In this document: positions 49,980 to 62,313 of the stretch, piece by piece
How the letters are laid out: every line of letters begins with the position of its first letter
Numbering within the stretch: the stretch's first letter is position 1
Source: Dermanyssus gallinae
Lineage: Eukaryota > Arthropoda > Arachnida > Mesostigmata > Dermanyssidae
Direction of reading: 5' to 3'
Length of the DNA: 64,000 nucleotides
Assembly (NCBI GenBank): GCA_003439945.1
Contig: QVRM01003942.1
Span: 1-64,000 of the forward strand
The notes under the pieces: generated by a model
Databases searched by the model: none
The model's input: only the letters and a program-made list of their open reading frames with translations
What the model was told of the DNA's origin: nothing
Translations under genes and position numbers: made by a program

Positions 49980-50790
49980 TGGCATAGTAAACACGAGCCT
50001 TCCTTTCCTGAGTAAAGTTTATATTCAATCAAATAACGTAGGTAGATCAGCTCTATTTCCTGGTGTGTAGGTGTGTACTGGTGTCAGTTCAATAACCCTG
50101 TCTATACGCCAACACATGCAGGGTAATTTGGGCTCCCTTACATGGCCATACGAATATTCTACTTAAATTGCGACCACCTTCATGAAAAATGCGTTTCTGT
50201 ATATTGTGTATAATTATGTAGACGCCGCTGGATCTGATGTGCAAAATATGTGCGCTGCAACTGTCTCTGCATCTACATTACAGGTGACGCTGCGGTCGGG
50301 AGAAGGCGGAATAAGAATGTAACGCAAATGTACTAGAACAAGTCGTTTATTACTTGCCCGTGCTGATGATGATTAAAGTACTATTTTCATTCCGTAAAGA
50401 CGCATCATTATTACAACAGACATCGAGGAGGCGTTCACATTGACTCTAATTAGTCCTTTTCACAGATCTCGCCTTCGTTGTGGTTTGTTTTGTCATTAGA
50501 AATCAGAGAGGATCTGATTACTGATTTAAATAAAGCGTATTTAGTACATGTCAACGTTCTTTGTGGACCTTACATGAAAAAATGCATTATTATTTAGAAG
50601 ACAAAGCCAAAAAAATGGCCGATTAAAGCAAATTTCTCTTCTACATGCCTCTCCTAGGGAACCCCTATATAAATCCAGTAACGAGTACGCGATGACGATG
50701 GGCCCATTTCTAAGTTATCGTTCTACAGGCATCTCAGCCAATTACAATGGTCTAAATGTGGTTCTCAGAGCGTACAGAAAAAAAAACAAA

Positions 50791-50859
<69 letters not shown>

Positions 50860-51240
50860 GACACATCCATTTGCAGTAAAGTAATACAAACATTATTTTT
50901 GAACGAAGCACTTAAGCGGTTTCAAAGCTTAGAAAGGGCTACTGTTCTACAATAGTGGGCCTACACATCGGAACACACTTCTCCAAACACAAACATAACG
51001 GGAAATTCAATAGAATCGGTAAATTATTTTCGCGTCCTAGTAAACCACGTTTTCACATTATTAGCTAAAAAAATACAATGCAAAAGGTCCGCTTCACTTG
51101 GGCTCGTGCTTTGGGCTTTTGAAATAGTGGAAACGAAATTATTATCTTAGAAGTTTATTTATATAATTTCACTATGTTAGCACTTTGGAGTGGACAATTG
51201 TCTCCGCGCGAACGTGTGATCACTTCTCTAACCCAGGGTT
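49980..51240. other. No gene; (TA)n at 50800-50857
   Basis: AT-rich spacer, no domain seen. A 58-base (TA)n tract sits at 50800-50857. Confidence 0.5.
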
Positions 51241-51248
51241 AGCCCAGT

Positions 51249-52091
51249 TCAACAATGTGCCCCGAACAGACGCTGCATTTCCTCGTTGAATGTCGAGCGA
51301 CAGCCCCTGACGCAAGAATTCGGATGCTCTCGAGTCTCCTGTCGAGCAGCTCCCATAGTCTCGAACGCCAACGGACAAAATTCATGCGGATAATCGACGC
51401 TTGAGTATTTTCTGCATTTATTAGCCTCAGCTAACCTGGAAGCATGACCTGCTCGGTCCGCACCTGCACCGACCATCAAAGGGGCTAATGAGTCGGTTAC
51501 AGTTGCGTCTCAAACAAGCATGCGGCCATGCTCAAAGGGCGTCAAAGTCAGACCGTCAGGTCTTTTTCCATCATCCCTTGAAAGACCCGGGGGCTCTACA
51601 ACGCACGGGAAGCCGGCAGATCTAAGTGCGCGGCTAAAGGTGTCATTTAAAGTGGAGTGACGCGCTCGTCGGCCTGCACTCAACGCGCATGACAGGCCAT
51701 GATGGGCCAACGCGTCGACGAAATCACCACAACGACATCGGTGGGGCACGACTAGGTCAACACCAAGCTGCAGCCCTGCGCTTATACGCGTCGTCTCGTC
51801 GTCTAACAGAGTCCCAATTCGCGGACAGGGTAGGGCCTGTAACCAAGCCCCAACCCCTTGACTACTTACAGCTCGAAGGTTGAGTCTATCAGTAACAGAA
51901 GGTGCTTTATTAATCAGATTTGCTAGTCGCTTTTCTGTCCAACTGCCCTGGTTAGCCCTATCATCCGGAGGAGAATCAAATAACAACGCCAATTCGTCGG
52001 TCAGCCTTTGAAGTTCAATGTTATAGGCATCCCACCCATCACTGTCCAATAATGCTTTAACCCTGTCTGCCGCCTGGGTCAATGACGACAC
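51249..52091 (-). pseudogene. RLE-type LINE C-terminal region, best copy
   Basis: Minus-strand frame 52091-51510, then continuing in frame after one TGA (51507-51509, in place of Trp) to 51249. Blocks: SVTDRLNLRAVSSQGVGAWL, LLDDETTRISAGLQLGVDLV, knuckle C-x-C-x10-H-x4-C (CRCGDFVDALAHHGLSC), RHSTLNDTFSRALRSAGFP, PPGLSRDDGKRPDG, then DATVTD and FCPLAFETMGAA. The knuckle followed by a basic RPD and a later D is the layout of the restriction-like endonuclease of R2/R4/NeSL-type LINEs; this assignment is inference. No RT part remains upstream. Confidence 0.65.
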
Positions 52092-52099
52092 GATTGCGG

Positions 52100-53150
52100 A
52101 AATGATTGAAAACGAAATTATTGCTATTGACTGTATTTAGCTGAATCTACTGTACAAAAATGTTGAAATATTCCCGGCCTGTACCATTCGGTGAGTTATC
52201 CTAGAATTGAAACCACGTTCGCCTTGCTGGGCATTAATGAAAAGTTTCAGGCATAATAACTGTGAAAGTTTGCCCAATTTAGTAAGTAATATCTCAGTCA
52301 AACGGAACGGTGTTATCTAAGTCTCAACCTTGGCGTCGTCTTGGTCATCGTGCGCTAGGCTGCACGGGTGACTTCCTCCACAGTGACGCCTGGGATCTCG
52401 TCCTTTCATCCTCCTGCTCGGAAGGCTTACTCCCCACTGAATAAAGTCCACGCGAAATCCGCATAGATAGGTACAAGTCTTCCAGCCGTTTTCTTTTCTA
52501 TTTCTAGTGGTGCCGGCTCCTCTGTTTGCCCTAACTAACCGGTAGGGCCTTCTTCAGGGATACTCGTTTGTTGTTGCCAGAAACTTGAGCTTCGTTTTTC
52601 CTTGTGGTAATTCTTTTGGATTGGTGTTGTGCCCTCAACTAAACCATTATTTGCTGTTTCCTCATTGTCTTTTGTCAGCCTCGATTGCACTCTGGTTTGT
52701 AGTTTTTAATGCAATATCAGCGGGTCTTTTTTTGTAGACGAGTAACTGGAAAATGCGGTCTGCATACGCGGACACCACTGCAGACAACGCGTCTGCAAGT
52801 GTGTAGTGTGGAGCTCCAACCCACTAAAAACCAGCCATCCCCCCATCCTCCCAACCGACCGGGAATTGCATGTGCAAGTACTTCAAACAGTCGGTGGAAG
52901 TGGAAGTCTACACGTGGCCAGCTTCTTCTCCGGAGGCCTGAAAGGTGCGTGTCGTGCGGCGGTTGTTTGCTGTAGTTTTTGCCATTACTATGTTCCTAAA
53001 AAGTTTCGTCGCTTTTAGCCACTGGGGCAAAAAGTCCTGCATTAGATTGCAGATGCTCGGCAGGCTCGTTCGACTCGTTGGACCCGGCGCAGGCGGCTTC
53101 GGTTTGTTACAGTTGCTAAAGTGCTAGCAGGCTAGGCCGGAGCCCCGTAT
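52100..53150. other. No gene recognised
   Basis: Sequence flanking the R1-like copy to the right; part may be its 3' UTR (52320-53150), but no matching 3' UTR motif was found. Confidence 0.35.
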
Positions 53151-54510
53151 AGGGCTATTGAATCGGTCACGGACATAATGATGCGTCGGTTGGAGTGCCG
53201 GGCCCATAGGTGTTAGGCATGAGCCGCGCAATGTTGTTGGCAATTTTGAGGGCCTTTTCCATTGCCCGGTGGAAGCGATAAGTGCCTCGGAGACCCCAAT
53301 CAAGAAATACTCCGAGGTATCTTGCCGTGTTTACGATACGAATTTCCTCGTTATCAAGGTGTAGGTGAAGAGCGGGGCATTTCATCCGACCCACCAGAAG
53401 AACTGCCTCGCTCTCGGCGAGGGCTAGAGCAAGCTATGCTTCTCGCATCCAGTACGCGACGTCGGCGATTGTCTCATTCGCACGCCTTTCCAGAAACTTC
53501 GGTGTCCGGGCCTGGACAGTGAGGACGAGGTCGTCGGCGTAGGCAAGGAGGTCGGTTCCGTGGGGAAGATCTCTCAGCTACAGCACGTCCTCGTAGGCTG
53601 AGTTTCATAGCGGGGGGCCAAGTATAGAGCCTAAACGTAATTTTTTGGGGTTGAATAGTCCGGTCATGTAGGTAGTCAGATACGAGTTTAAGAAAATAAA
53701 ACGGGTTTTTTTCTTGTGGAGGGTCTCGAGTATGACTCTCCGCGGGAGATTGTTAAAAGAGTTTTTGACGCCGAGTAAAACGGCCACGAAAAGATCGCAT
53801 TTTCTTAGCGGAGATCTGCAGAGGAGCTCGACCTTCAATTGAATTCGCTGAATGGCGCTAATTTTCGGGCGCCGTTTCCGAAATCCGTACTGCGAGTCGG
53901 ATAGAAGGCCGTTTCCCTCCGCAAAGTCTCGGAGGCGTGCTTCCACGATGGATTCAAAACCTTTAGCCAAGTAGGGAGCCAAGTAGAGCCCTTTGGAATA
54001 AGAACGATATCTGCGACCGTCAATTCAGTAAGAAACGAATCCAAGCGAAACATCTCTGTTGCCGCAGCGGCCACCACTTTCGGGTATTCCTTTATCAGTT
54101 GCTAGGTTGCAGAAACGGGAATTCCGTGCAGGCGCGGTGCCTTTCCCGGTTTGAGGCGTTCCGATGCCTCGAGTACATCCTGCGGTGTTTCGGCCGAAGG
54201 AGATATCGGAGGGTCTCGTACTTCCTCTAGTGTTTGCGGTGTTTGTTTCGTCGATCAGTTCCCCAGTAAGGACGGTTGTGGAGAGGTCATCTGAGATGTC
54301 TTCGATTTGCTTATAAAACTCTTCCATTCTGCTGTTTGGTGAGCTATGGTAACTAAATATCATGATTATACATTGATCCACGAGTAGCATCTGCCTTCGT
54401 GCGGATGTCCGCTCTATGAGATCATAAATGGGTCGATTACAGTTCAGTTGCAGCAGCTTAATCGTAACTTTTGTTAAATTCGTCCCCGTCTTTTTCGTCA
54501 TGTTTCGCAA
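53150..54510 (-). mobile_element. R1-like LINE ORF2, decayed but with YADD
   Basis: Minus strand: endonuclease start at about 54460 (IKLLQLNCNRPIYDLIE) with a large internal deletion, then LKTGKGTAPA-like segment, DIVLIPKGS (about 54000), GLLSDSQYGFRKRRPKISAI (about 53900), LFVAVLLGVKNSFNNLPRRV (53780), LGSILGPPL (53620), GTDLLAYADDLVLTVQ (about 53560) and ARYLGVFLDWGL (53300). At least four frame changes. It is the same clade as the 15-20 kb element but a different, older copy. Confidence 0.78.
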
Positions 54511-54519
54511 AAATTACCA

Positions 54520-55119
54520 CCTTTGTAGTTGTCAAGGGTTCGATTCGTCTTTTTCAGTTCCGTCTTCCGCGTAGCATTCCTTGTCTGCTTCGTTATGTAT
54601 ATTCAATATAAGCGAGAAAGGGGGAGTTTCCTTTCTCGTGTTCAGTCTTCTTATAACGTTTGGTCTTTTATAGGTGTCCTACCACTCGCGGATGCGAAAA
54701 AAAGTCGCGTGTGTTGAGTGGAGTAGAGCTCATTAAGGGCTCGGAAAAAAACTTCAGTGTAATGGCTGCAGACGTGTTACAAAATCCAACCGCCGCGACT
54801 TGTCGCCGAGCTGGGTCTGTCACACCGCACCTTTTCAAAGATACCGCATGAGTACGTTATGTATGCATGCTTACAATATTCAGTGAATAATACAAACCCG
54901 ACGACCGTAGAAATCGTGGTGATTTCGTGGTTCAAACAGAGGAGTTGGAAGGATCCTGATTTTGCCTAAAGAAGCATGTTCTCAGAAGACTCACTTCAAT
55001 CAGACTTAAATGGTGAACAAACGGAACTCCCGCATAGGGGCAACATAGCCTGGTATATTGACTCGTAACTAATCAGAACCAACCACCAAAAATCACTTTA
55101 AGAGCATAAGGTGACTCAC
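54520..55119. other. No gene recognised
   Basis: Two short plus-strand ORFs at 54529-54851 without motifs. No element border. Confidence 0.35.
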
Positions 55120-55318
55120 CATTAGATCATCAACATAAACCTTGTATTTCACTGATCCATCTATGACGAGCAGCTTCAGACCCCGGAAAAATATTGTGCC
55201 GTGATTTTTATGTTTGCTCTTCACTACGTTTAAGATGGGCCGAGAGCGAGAGCAACCGTTTTTAACATGAAATAGTTCATGACGAACTCTGTCAAAGAAG
55301 TCGTCAAGAGTAAGCTCG
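55120..55318 (-). CDS. Isolated coding-like exon, family unknown
   Basis: Acceptor CCAAAAACAG, donor AATG|GTGAGT. Open in one frame (66 codons, phase 2 in and 0 out): LTLDDFFDRVRHELFHVKNG and then FFRGLKLLVIDGSVKYKVYV-type sequence with balanced composition. It cannot belong to oxt as built, because oxt starts downstream on the same strand. I do not recognise the family, and no second exon was found to either side. Confidence 0.4.
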
Positions 55319-55970
55319 CTGTTTTTGGATGATCGGGTAAGTTTATTTGCGATTGGTTCGCGTCTTAGTTGGGCCTGTTGAACAGTCGACTATAGCCGTT
55401 GACTGCTGCGGCACTTTTGCGAGCTGATCAGTAAACAACAGGATAAACGTAGGTCTGTGTTGGTGTAACCGGTGCTGAGAAAAGGGCAGTTTTAAACTCG
55501 ACAAAAAGACTTAAAAGGTTGACTAGATTCGTGTAGTGACCTTCCACATTCCTGGACGACTCATTTAGGTGTTCCAGTTTGTCCATGCGAGTGTCGCTGC
55601 CATGCGCTCAAAGTTCGCTAAGTAGTAGTGTTGACGCACGGTCTTACGGTCCACGGCGAACCATGACTATGTTGAACATCACATCAAAGTTGTTGGAGTC
55701 TATAGGGGAGTTCGTAACCACATATTGTAGTAGATCCCCCCGACTGGTGAGCACTTTGCTAAGATTTTTCAGAGATCGACCATAATCCATTACGGATAAG
55801 CTTATCAGTTCCGCCGAAGACAGACTTTTTTCGGTTCATGTTTCGTTTATAAAAAAAACAGTGTCATTGCATTCGTTATTGCAGCATATTTGCAGTATAA
55901 AAAGCATCTTATGCGGATTGTTTTTAAACAATTGAATATACACATGTTCTGTCCCGCGTCATGCCGTATC

Positions 55971-55974
<4 letters not shown>

Positions 55975-56001
<27 letters not shown>
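55975..56001. repeat. (TA)n microsatellite
   Basis: TA run within a spurious ORF. Confidence 0.9.
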
Positions 56002-56004
<3 letters not shown>

Positions 56005-56005
<1 letters not shown>

Positions 56006-58180
56006 CTTGTAGTAAAATGATATTTTGATAGTCTATGCGCGAGACCTTTGCAGCAAATTGAGAGTGTATGTGCCAAACCTGGCTGAACTTTTGAAGTCCG
56101 GAAGGCATTACTGGCGTTTCTCTTTAAGTGTCTATGCAAACACTTAATGCGGTTACGCGTTTGTTTATTTGGCCATGAAGTCCTTTCAACATTTGAGCTG
56201 GTACAAACGCAACTAATCATTGTTGGGAAACGGCAGAAAGAGTGGGCCTCCTGCGTGCTCGACATACTCGCTGGAACTGTAAGGGTTGGGAGATTGTACG
56301 CAAAACAGCGCACAATGTGAACGTTTGTCAGCTCTCTCCTGACCGGATATCATTGTTCTTATGGTCATTGGCCTGTTCGTCATTTGCAACGTATAAGTCA
56401 ATGTATAGAGTGATTTGATCCCACACGGGTGTCTAACTTTGGGCAAGCTATACATATATAGGGGGTAGGCTCGTGTTATGGTACCTTGGCTACGGAGTTG
56501 TTCACGACGAAGCTTTTCCGCTGCCTATAAGAAGCCACGGCAGCTTTATAAGAACACATCCGGTCACTACCACGTCATGCACAATGCGCTAAGTGGAGTT
56601 ACATTTCGCAGTTAACTGCATGATTTCCCTCATATGATTTAGCCCGTTATAGTGGACCGTATACTCCATGGCTAGCTTGATCCGATGAGAAGGTGTGTAA
56701 ACGGATCCGCCTTCTAAGAATCTTACCTATTTATAGTTTGGTTTCTGATGGGTATCTGGTCTTAAAGCGCTTTTTCATATCTTTTTTGGAGATTTTTGCT
56801 CGGGTCGATCTCCATGGTCGCGTTAACTTTATTAAGGTAATCCATTAGTCATTTAGTCATTGTTTAATTATGGATGTAACTAATAAGTCCGAGTTAAATA
56901 AGATTTACAGGTTCCCCACTTTTACGGTGGTTAGAACAATCGGCCCAATTTCCTTTTTAAGGGGCACCTTAGCCTTGAGAGCCACCAAAATGAGTTAATT
57001 TGGTAACTAATATAATTAGTGCAAATGCGGTAATAAAAATACCCGCGATGGTTCGGGTTCAGTGGATGGTTCAACCAATATTCCACCTGCGATGACCTTG
57101 CCTAGGGTGCGTTCAGCGCACTTTCTCAACTCTAAAATATCCTGCCTACACAAACGCTGACTTATGAATTCAAGAGATTATCAAGCTGCTAAGAAGTAAC
57201 GAAAAGGATGCAAAATATCAAAGGGCGCTCGTCAAAAGCTTACAACGGAAGAGTGGATTTCTGTGTCGTGATGTGCCCGTCGTGATCTTCTTGTTTAGCT
57301 ATGTATTAAAAAAAAAAAATTACTTATCGAAGTGCACAAGTTCGTAGGCCACCGAGAGTTTGTCTCAAGTCTCAATCATGTCAGACATGGTACTTAATAT
57401 GAACAATTTCACTCCCCAGTGCATCGCTCGTTTCTGTCTCAGAAATGTGCATTCGAACCGCTACAAGCAGAAGGTCGGCTCAGTGCTTCAAACGTTATAC
57501 GCTACACACGTCAGATCAAATAATACATTACATGTGTTGAAATTATATATATATATATATGTTCGTATTATATGCGTGTTGCACTGTTCATCATATATAA
57601 TTTACAAGGGTAGTATGCCCCCTGAGCAATCTTACACAACAAGTCAACAGGGCCTGGATATCACTTCTCTGTATATCTATTTTAAAGTTAGTTATTTATG
57701 ATAACCTTACCCGTGATGATAATCTTAAAGTGCCAGTGTCGCGCCAAGAACAAACCCACAACTCGGGGACTCGAGTTGCTGGCCAATTCTGTCACTTCGT
57801 AGATGACGTCTAGATGTTATTAGATCCATATTCATGAATATTTATCAATGTTTAAATTCGTCAAAATATATATTTTGCCGAGAAAGTCTAATTTCGTTCT
57901 GCGTTGAATTATTGTGCCCAAAATTGGCTGGTACGACGAACTGGGGCGCGTCTTTACCGATGTACCTTGTGGATTTACCAATTTGTACAAGCTCCCTCCA
58001 CATGCCACATTTCCTTTAGCCAATTCCACTATATGTAGTTTAACATAAACGATTGCGTACTCTCTCCCTTAATCTCTTAAACAGAACTCATGCTAATATT
58101 AGAAAGGACATTATTTACAAATATGTTTATTTCACTCAAATTGAGTGTAATATACAGTTTAAAATGTTCTTTATGAATCT
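56005..58180. other. No gene recognised
   Basis: Short ORFs only (for example 57360-57701, which contains a (TA)n run at 57544-57562). Confidence 0.4.
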
Positions 58181-58970
58181 CTACCTTCTTCACGCTTCCG
58201 ACGAAAGAAGTAGTGCAACAATTATTGGTCCAGCGCTGTGCATTTCACTTCATGGTACTTGGCACACCTCTGCCGGCAGGTGCACAACTCGAACATCTCG
58301 TGAAAGGCTGCGTTTGAACATACCATGGTAATGATAACCATGCACTATGTACCTGGTGTATACGTGGCGATTGTCAAATGCAGGACCAGACCAAAGGTGC
58401 AAGGCATTGAAAACATCCCAACCACCGACCTCTCGTCCGGCCTGTTCGACTTTACTTTTCCACTCCGTAATAAAACATTCGTAAGGGTACTGTACGCTGC
58501 ATTTTCAGCTTTAGTCGGATTGTTTCAGCAGCCGGTGGACAGCCTGACATGAGATACACAAAGCTGCTCCTTGGTCGGGTAGGCAAGCAAAGCACTCGCC
58601 TTATATATAATCAAAAACACCTTTCAAGCAGGTTAAAATTCAACTGTCAAAACCATACATCAGCCCCGGAACAATCTTAAGCATGAAGTGCCTCACTGCT
58701 GAGAAAACGGACAGTTTTCGAATATTGCCTATTTCCCCGTAAAGAGAGATAAGTGCCTTCCGTATTGTTCCGTTTATATGCGCTGTGAACGTCGTTCCTG
58801 TATAATGAACCTGAAGGCCAAGAGAGAGTTAACAAGCTCCAATGCTTGGCCGCAGCAACGTATAACGTATCTGGCAGCGAATCGACCTCCACACCTGAAA
58901 ACACTTTAATATGCTTTACAAACGAAGCTACAACTTCTATGCGACGCATTTGTCTAAAGCAATTAAGATG
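58180..58970 (-). mobile_element. CR1-like LINE fragment, diverged
   Basis: Two blocks match other copies: 58320-58600 resembles 48320-48600 (both minus), and 58720-58900 matches the minus-strand RT thumb region at 12190-12370 closely (GAGAACCTTCC-type divergence only). The part between them is missing. Same family as 5490, 12169 and 48107. Confidence 0.7.
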
Positions 58971-59475
58971 CTAATCTAGCATGTAAACGCTGTCACTTTT
59001 GAATAGTTTAAATCCTTACTCAATTGAGCCAAATAATTGTCATATTCATGCATAGTAAGGTTCGTTTGATGTGCCTGGAGAATGTAAAACATTTCATTTG
59101 TTTCTAATGTAAATGGTTCAAAACTCGCGTGTATGAGCGAAACCATCATCAGCTGCTTAAAAATGATTGAAGGTGTAAGAGAAGAAACGTATGCAAATAG
59201 GAGAGGGAGATTCGTGCACGTTTTGAATATGATCTGTGTGCATACTGCACAGGTCATGTGCTCGTATACATAAGTTGCAGATCGAGATTTTTGAACTGAT
59301 CTTGGAGACACTTTGACATGCACATTTCAATAATCACAACACCGCGTACACTTTCAGCTAGCAGCGCACACGACGAGTTGTTCGAATGATATCAGCAAGG
59401 CTTCGGCGTTCCGTTCATTTTCTCGTTCAGGTTTACGAACGTATCGTAGTCGCTGCCAGGCCACGGCCTTAAGCC

Positions 59476-59835
59476 ATGAATCTTTATCAAATGGTAACCG
59501 GTGGTTTAGCGGAGATAAAGGCGGAACTCAAATCTGAGAGAAGTTTCCGCGAACAGTTGGCACAAAAGGTGGACACAATTAACCAGAACGTAACTGCGCT
59601 CCAGCAAAGAGTTTCAAACATGGAAGGCACCCTGGAAAAACCAGTCGTCATAAAGTGCATGATCGCACTGGTTGTGTGTCTGGCAGCAACGATGCTCGCC
59701 CTATCATTTGGAAAAGGTCCCTTTCGACGTATGAAGGAAAAAGAGGTTACCCCAAGGGACGTTGCCCCTCCAACGGTTACCCTAAACTACACGTTTAGTC
59801 TTCAGAGCAACTTAATTGACGAGATTCTTCAAAAG
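59476..59835 (+). CDS. TRAF-like membrane protein, exon 1 (coiled coil, TM)
   Basis: ATG at 59476 in good context (GCCATGA) with an in-frame TAA directly before it (59470-59472). A coiled-coil-like segment (about residues 8-52, heptads of L/V/I with E/K/Q), then a hydrophobic stretch at about 62-76 (CMIALVVCLAATMLALSF). Donor AAG|GTACAA at 59835 gives 120 codons in phase 0. If not spliced here, the frame runs 16 more codons to TAA at 59886, with AATAAA at 59893; an alternative short, soluble-tail form is therefore possible. No family assignment from this exon alone. Confidence 0.55.
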
Positions 59836-59892
59836 GTACAAGAGTTAGCACCAAGCCAGCTTAGTTCCACGGAATATTTGTTTTAATGTTAA

Positions 59893-59898
59893 AATAAA
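59893..59898 (+). terminator. Possible early poly(A) signal
   Basis: AATAAA 7 bases after the stop of the unspliced exon 1 frame. It could terminate a short isoform of the coiled-coil membrane protein. Confidence 0.3.
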
Positions 59899-61318
59899 TA
59901 GCTTAAAGTGGATTTAGAGAATGTAAGTTTCACTGAAACGCATGATCGGGCGAATTTGGCTGATTTAAATACGTATTGGTAGTACTACATTGGCGATATT
60001 GATGCTTGGGTGCTGTATATATGCTGCCGCTTTAAGTGCCTATGACACAAAAGGGTGACATGTATATTAGATATACATGTCGACTGACTAATAAATGAAT
60101 TCGTTTATATATATTTATTATGTTTATACATGATTATTATAGCTGCGCTTGCGAAGTCTGACTCGTCTATTATTTTCATACTGCGCCAGCAGGATTTTTT
60201 ACACTTACATTCCAATTTATAGATAACTTCATAGTACATATTTGGTTAATTTAAGCTTTGATTATATAGGTTACTGCAAAGCTTTTGTACCTAAGCGTCG
60301 CATTCGAAACGAAAGTGGATCAGGTGGAGAACAAGACTTCAGATAAAAATTTCTAGTGCGAAATATTTAGAATGTATCTAGCACTTATGGACTGATCTCA
60401 AACGGCCGTGGGGTTTATTCAGAAAAGCCTGTGTGTTTGGGTCGTATCGCGGCAAGATGGTGCCTTGGTAATATTTTGCTGTGCCGTCAGACCATTTGGC
60501 AATATCTGTAATGTTGGAGTCTAGTCATCTTTAGTTATAGGTCTTTTAACAAATAATTAAAGGCGGTTGTACGCCCGTTGACGGCAGACGGACATAATCC
60601 TATATATTGGACACATTTAATAGCATAAACATTTAATAGTTCAGTTAGTAATAGTTTTTAGTCGCACGTTGTATTTCTCAAATGTAGGCCGATTGTAAAA
60701 GTGCCAAGTTATCTATCAATCAAACGTTTTGCTATATTCGATAGATACGCAATCGATTTCTCAGAACAAAAATATATGCTAGGTCGAAGAGAGCATCTGT
60801 GTTTCGAAAACATATGATTTTAACTTAAGGCATTTTTCCAACACCGTAGTATAGAAAATGAAATCGTTATATTCCATGGGTTTATAACAGCTACACGTTA
60901 ATGAGTTAAATTGGACTTTTTATATTGGTCTTTTCAATTTGCTATGCGTTCGGAAGCCGATTCACGAGTTTCGAGCTGAAAACAACACACAACTGTGGTT
61001 AATTTCGATTCCATTCACTATCCTACAGGAAGCGACATACGTTACGTGAAACATAAATGTTGGGAATTACCAAGACAGCATATTTGCCGTTATTTACTTA
61101 ATAACCAAGCATGATTTCTGCTTGTTAAAAAAACGATTTTCTTAGAGCGGAAATGGAAAAACAGCAGCCAACAGCATCAGCTAATTATTCTGCGGAATTT
61201 AGTATTTGGCTAGCGGATTCCGATTCGAGCCAACAGATTGAAGGGGGGCTTTAACGTTTAGCTCGGACTAGATTTAGTGGCAACTAATGCACCAGTAGTA
61301 ACTGTTTTTTTTTTCCAG
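59899..61318. other. Intron or spacer, nothing recognised
   Basis: AT-rich, no repeats or element ends recognised. If exons 1 and 2 belong together, this is the intron between them. Confidence 0.4.
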
Positions 61319-61480
61319 GTGACAACCGTGAGCTGGGAGCAAGATAGGCATTTCACTCTGTGGGATACTGCGTGGCACATAAACGTAGTTATTAGTAAGT
61401 CGCCAAAGGACGAGACGCTTTCCTTTACACTCACGCCCAAACCTTACGGACCGCTCGCTGTATCTGTCTGCGATATAAAG
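61319..61480 (+). CDS. TRAF-like gene, exon 2
   Basis: Acceptor with a T10 run and TTCCAG, donor AAG|GTAAAT. 54 codons in phase 0, matching exon 1. Reads VSWEQDRHFTLWDTAWHINV and SKSPKDETLSFTLTPKPYG, resembling the beta strands of a MATH/TRAF-C domain (W-H/R-x-V pattern). Confidence 0.55.
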
Positions 61481-61615
61481 GTAAATCGCTATTAAGTAGT
61501 TGCGAGTTGTCGAGCAATCCCACCAATCCCGTTATGCAGCGTACTCATTTCCAGTACTCGAATTCAGACAAAAATAACGCATTTCCCAGTTTTAGCCGTT
61601 TTGCCGACGATGCAC

Positions 61616-61617
<2 letters not shown>

Positions 61618-61659
<42 letters not shown>

Positions 61660-61667
61660 ATATATAT

Positions 61668-61702
<35 letters not shown>

Positions 61703-61736
61703 TATATACTATATATATTATATATATATATAGATA

Positions 61737-61778
<42 letters not shown>

Positions 61779-61786
61779 GTGTGTGT
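61618..61786. repeat. Long (TA)n-rich tract
   Basis: About 170 bases almost wholly TA, interrupted by ATACATATAAATAT and TAGATATATGT. It lies in the intron between exons 2 and 3 and yields only spurious Tyr/Ile ORFs. Confidence 0.95.
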
Positions 61787-62313
61787 GCATCATAGCTTAT
61801 CTGATAGTTAGTGGTACGAGCATACCAAGCATGTCGCTTGTTATAAATTAAATAGGTGAAAAATAGTATTAGCCTTAGCCAAATTAAAGCACATTTTTGG
61901 CCAACAACAACATAAAAGTATCTTTCTTTAAAATGTATTGATATATTTATATGCACGGACGTCATGACTTTTATTCAATTACTCACATTGGTGATAGGGA
62001 CACGGTTAAATAATATGGCTTTATACGCGAAACGGTTTGTGGACATGACCTCACTGCACGCAGTGGGTGTCGTAAACTCAGCAAAAATACTCTAGCCCGC
62101 ACTGCAAACGCCGAATATCCCTTGTATAATATAGAGTAATGTCAACTTATCGGCCAAGCCTATGCTTCTGTTATCGCATGAGCGTTTAACAAAAATCATC
62201 AATTTTTAATATCACTATTGGTATTCCTCTATCTCTAAACTATGTAACCAACTAAACAGTAATTTTTGATTTGTGTCATTCTGATTGACGAACGGGCGGA
62301 TCGGTCGCCTTAG

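Noticed and set aside
58976..59323. 115-codon minus-strand ORF
   Set aside because: No domain, no splice or poly(A) support, and next to a decayed LINE.
61601..61965. ORFs rich in Tyr/Ile on both strands
   Set aside because: Encoded by the long (TA)n tract.
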